From contig NZ_PYFW01000001.1 of NCBI RefSeq assembly GCF_003020125.1, positions 2,089,974 through 2,153,973 of the forward strand: 64,000 bases of DNA. The letters are read 5' to 3'. Below are positions 63,341 to 64,000 of this stretch, piece by piece. This DNA comes from Bradyrhizobium sp. MOS003. GTDB lineage: Bacteria; Pseudomonadota; Alphaproteobacteria; Rhizobiales; Xanthobacteraceae. Position 1 is the first letter of the stretch; each line of letters begins with the position of its first letter. Position numbers and translations under genes: made by a program. The notes under the pieces are model-generated. The model worked only from the letters and a program-made list of their open reading frames with translations, made no database searches and was not told where the DNA came from.

Positions 63341-63595
63341 GTGGCTGGCGTCATCGTATTGATCGTGTTGCTTGGGATCGCGTTCGCGGCCGGCTATTTT
63401 ACGCGTGATCACATCTCCAGCAAACGACGCGCGGAAGCCCGACGCTGGCGCGAATATAGCGAGCCGGATTGGCTCTCCGCCAACGCGCCGGCGAACACCA
63501 ACGAGATCGCGAGCGCGATCCCCGCGGTCACCGGCGAGCTAGGCCAGATGCTGACCCGCTGGGAAAGCCGGGCCCGCGCCCGCCGCGCGGGGTAG
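63341..63595 (+). CDS. Small single-pass membrane protein (84 aa)
   Basis: An 84-residue protein beginning with GTG behind GGAGTTGAAT. Its N-terminal helix AGVIVLIVLLGIAFAAGYF is a membrane anchor; the rest is a cytosolic basic and polar tail (SSKRRAEARRWREYSEPDW). An ATG 57 bases upstream would add a non-coding-looking extension. Divergent from the SMP-30-like gene. Unknown function; no homologous domain recognised. Confidence 0.6.
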   Translation: MAGVIVLIVLLGIAFAAGYFTRDHISSKRRAEARRWREYSEPDWLSANAPANTNEIASAIPAVTGELGQMLTRWESRARARRAG

Positions 63596-63614
63596 CGCGA
63601 AGCTTGGAGGTTCT

Positions 63615-63733
63615 CGTAGCCCGGATGGAGCGACTTGTCCGCCATAGCTCGAAGAGCGACGGCGGAAGCGATATCCGGGGCCTGCGTGCCCACCGCACCG
63701 ATCCCGGGTATCGCTTCGCTCACCCGGGCTACG
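63615..63733. repeat. CGTAGCCCGG palindromic repeat
   Basis: CGTAGCCCGG (63615-63624) and CCGGGCTACG (63724-63733) are perfect 10 bp inverted arms about 120 bp apart. The inner sequence includes TATCGCTTCGCTCACC. I recall this motif pair as a common Bradyrhizobium intergenic repeat. Confidence 0.7.
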
Positions 63734-63816
63734 GCACCGCGCCTGTGTCGCCCTCTGTCAATCCACACGCGCGAAAATATTCCACTTTACCGAAATTCGG
63801 TTTCGGCGTATGTGTC

Positions 63817-64000
63817 GTCCATCCCGGCTCACCCAAGAGGGGCGACTTGAAGTCGTCTTGTTCGCGAGCCGGGCTTGCGATGGACGCGGCAGCGTCGGCA
63901 CGAGAGGTGCGGGCAGGGCGGGTAGTCCCTGTGAGCCCGAGGCTTCGTGCGGACGACGGCGCTGTCAGGCTTCGTCTCGCTCGTAAGTTTCCGGCTCCGT
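63817..64000. repeat. Structured repetitive element, truncated by window edge
   Basis: A long stem opens it: GTCCATC (63817-63823) with GATGGAC (63879-63885), and CCGGCTC (63824-63830) with GAGCCGG (63866-63872), with a small bulge; inside it GACTTGAAGTC (63844-63854) is self-complementary. After it the sequence stays GC-rich and non-coding (GCGGCAGCGTCGGCACG and onward). From memory this stretch recurs in many Bradyrhizobium genomes and is often mis-annotated as small proteins. Confidence 0.6.

Larger units (their letters stand above)
63596..64000. other. 405 bp gene-free right end with two repeat elements
   Basis: Downstream of the 84-residue gene to the window edge. It has the GTAGCCCGG palindrome (63615-63733) and then a second, structured repeat (from 63817) that runs off the edge. 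No gene is supported; open frames in it are short and not coding-like. Confidence 0.65.

Overview
The window is a 64 kb piece of a GC-rich alphaproteobacterial chromosome, most likely Bradyrhizobium or a close relative. The reasons are the codon use, the large number of ABC uptake systems, several tiny lineage-type proteins, and intergenic palindromes of kinds I recall from Bradyrhizobium (from memory, not searched). I see no rRNA, tRNA, CRISPR array, transposase, phage gene or plasmid function. Many large open frames opposite real genes are high-GC shadows and are left out.

Layout. 0-6.4 kb: methyltransferase, two exporters, ilvC, an SDR and a sulfatase-fold membrane transferase. 6.4-10.5 kb: an osmoprotectant-type ABC importer (permease fused to its binding protein) divergent from a NitT/TauT-type ABC pair that lacks a binding protein. 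10.5-14.0 kb: an extracytoplasmic-sigma module (DUF305 protein, secreted beta-propeller, ECF sigma factor, membrane anti-sigma factor) behind a candidate ECF promoter; it lies between the ABC pair and a binding protein at 14.6 kb that may belong to it. 15.6-22.0 kb: Nudix protein and a complete branched-chain-type importer (K-G-F-H-M) with an overlapping PPK2 gene. 22.1-29.8 kb: secreted metallo-hydrolase, large MscS channel, Bug-type binding protein, malic enzyme, RlpA-like lipoprotein.

29.9-31.0 kb is a patch of very small genes with two candidate general-stress (EcfG-type) promoters. 31.1-36.9 kb holds an 888-residue Baeyer-Villiger-type monooxygenase fused to an esterase, a type-B carboxylesterase homologue that lacks its catalytic serine, and a LigB-type dioxygenase. 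37.0-40.0 kb has a SemiSWEET and glgC-glgA. 40.4-48.5 kb is a sulfonate/organosulfur cluster: three binding proteins, one permease, one ATPase, an acyl-CoA-dehydrogenase-fold flavoprotein and an SsuD-like monooxygenase, around a 487 bp regulatory region with two dyads. 48.9-52.9 kb: CmcJ/NvfI-type oxygenase, a small RlpA-like protein behind a third EcfG-type promoter, a Gfo/Idh/MocA dehydrogenase and an orphan LivK-like protein. 53.0-63.1 kb: a UvrA2-type ATPase, a second branched-chain-type importer (K-H-M-GF-K, with both ATPases fused and paralogous binding proteins at both ends) and a secreted SMP-30/gluconolactonase-like protein. The right edge runs into a structured repeat element.

Overall the region is a scavenging and stress segment: at least five ABC uptake systems for amino acids, osmolytes, sulfonates and unknown ligands, storage metabolism, and small envelope or stress proteins. 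The least conventional items are the fused oxygenase-esterase, the serine-less esterase, the sigma module splitting an ABC locus, the EcfG-like promoters in front of tiny genes, and two sub-35-residue membrane peptides.
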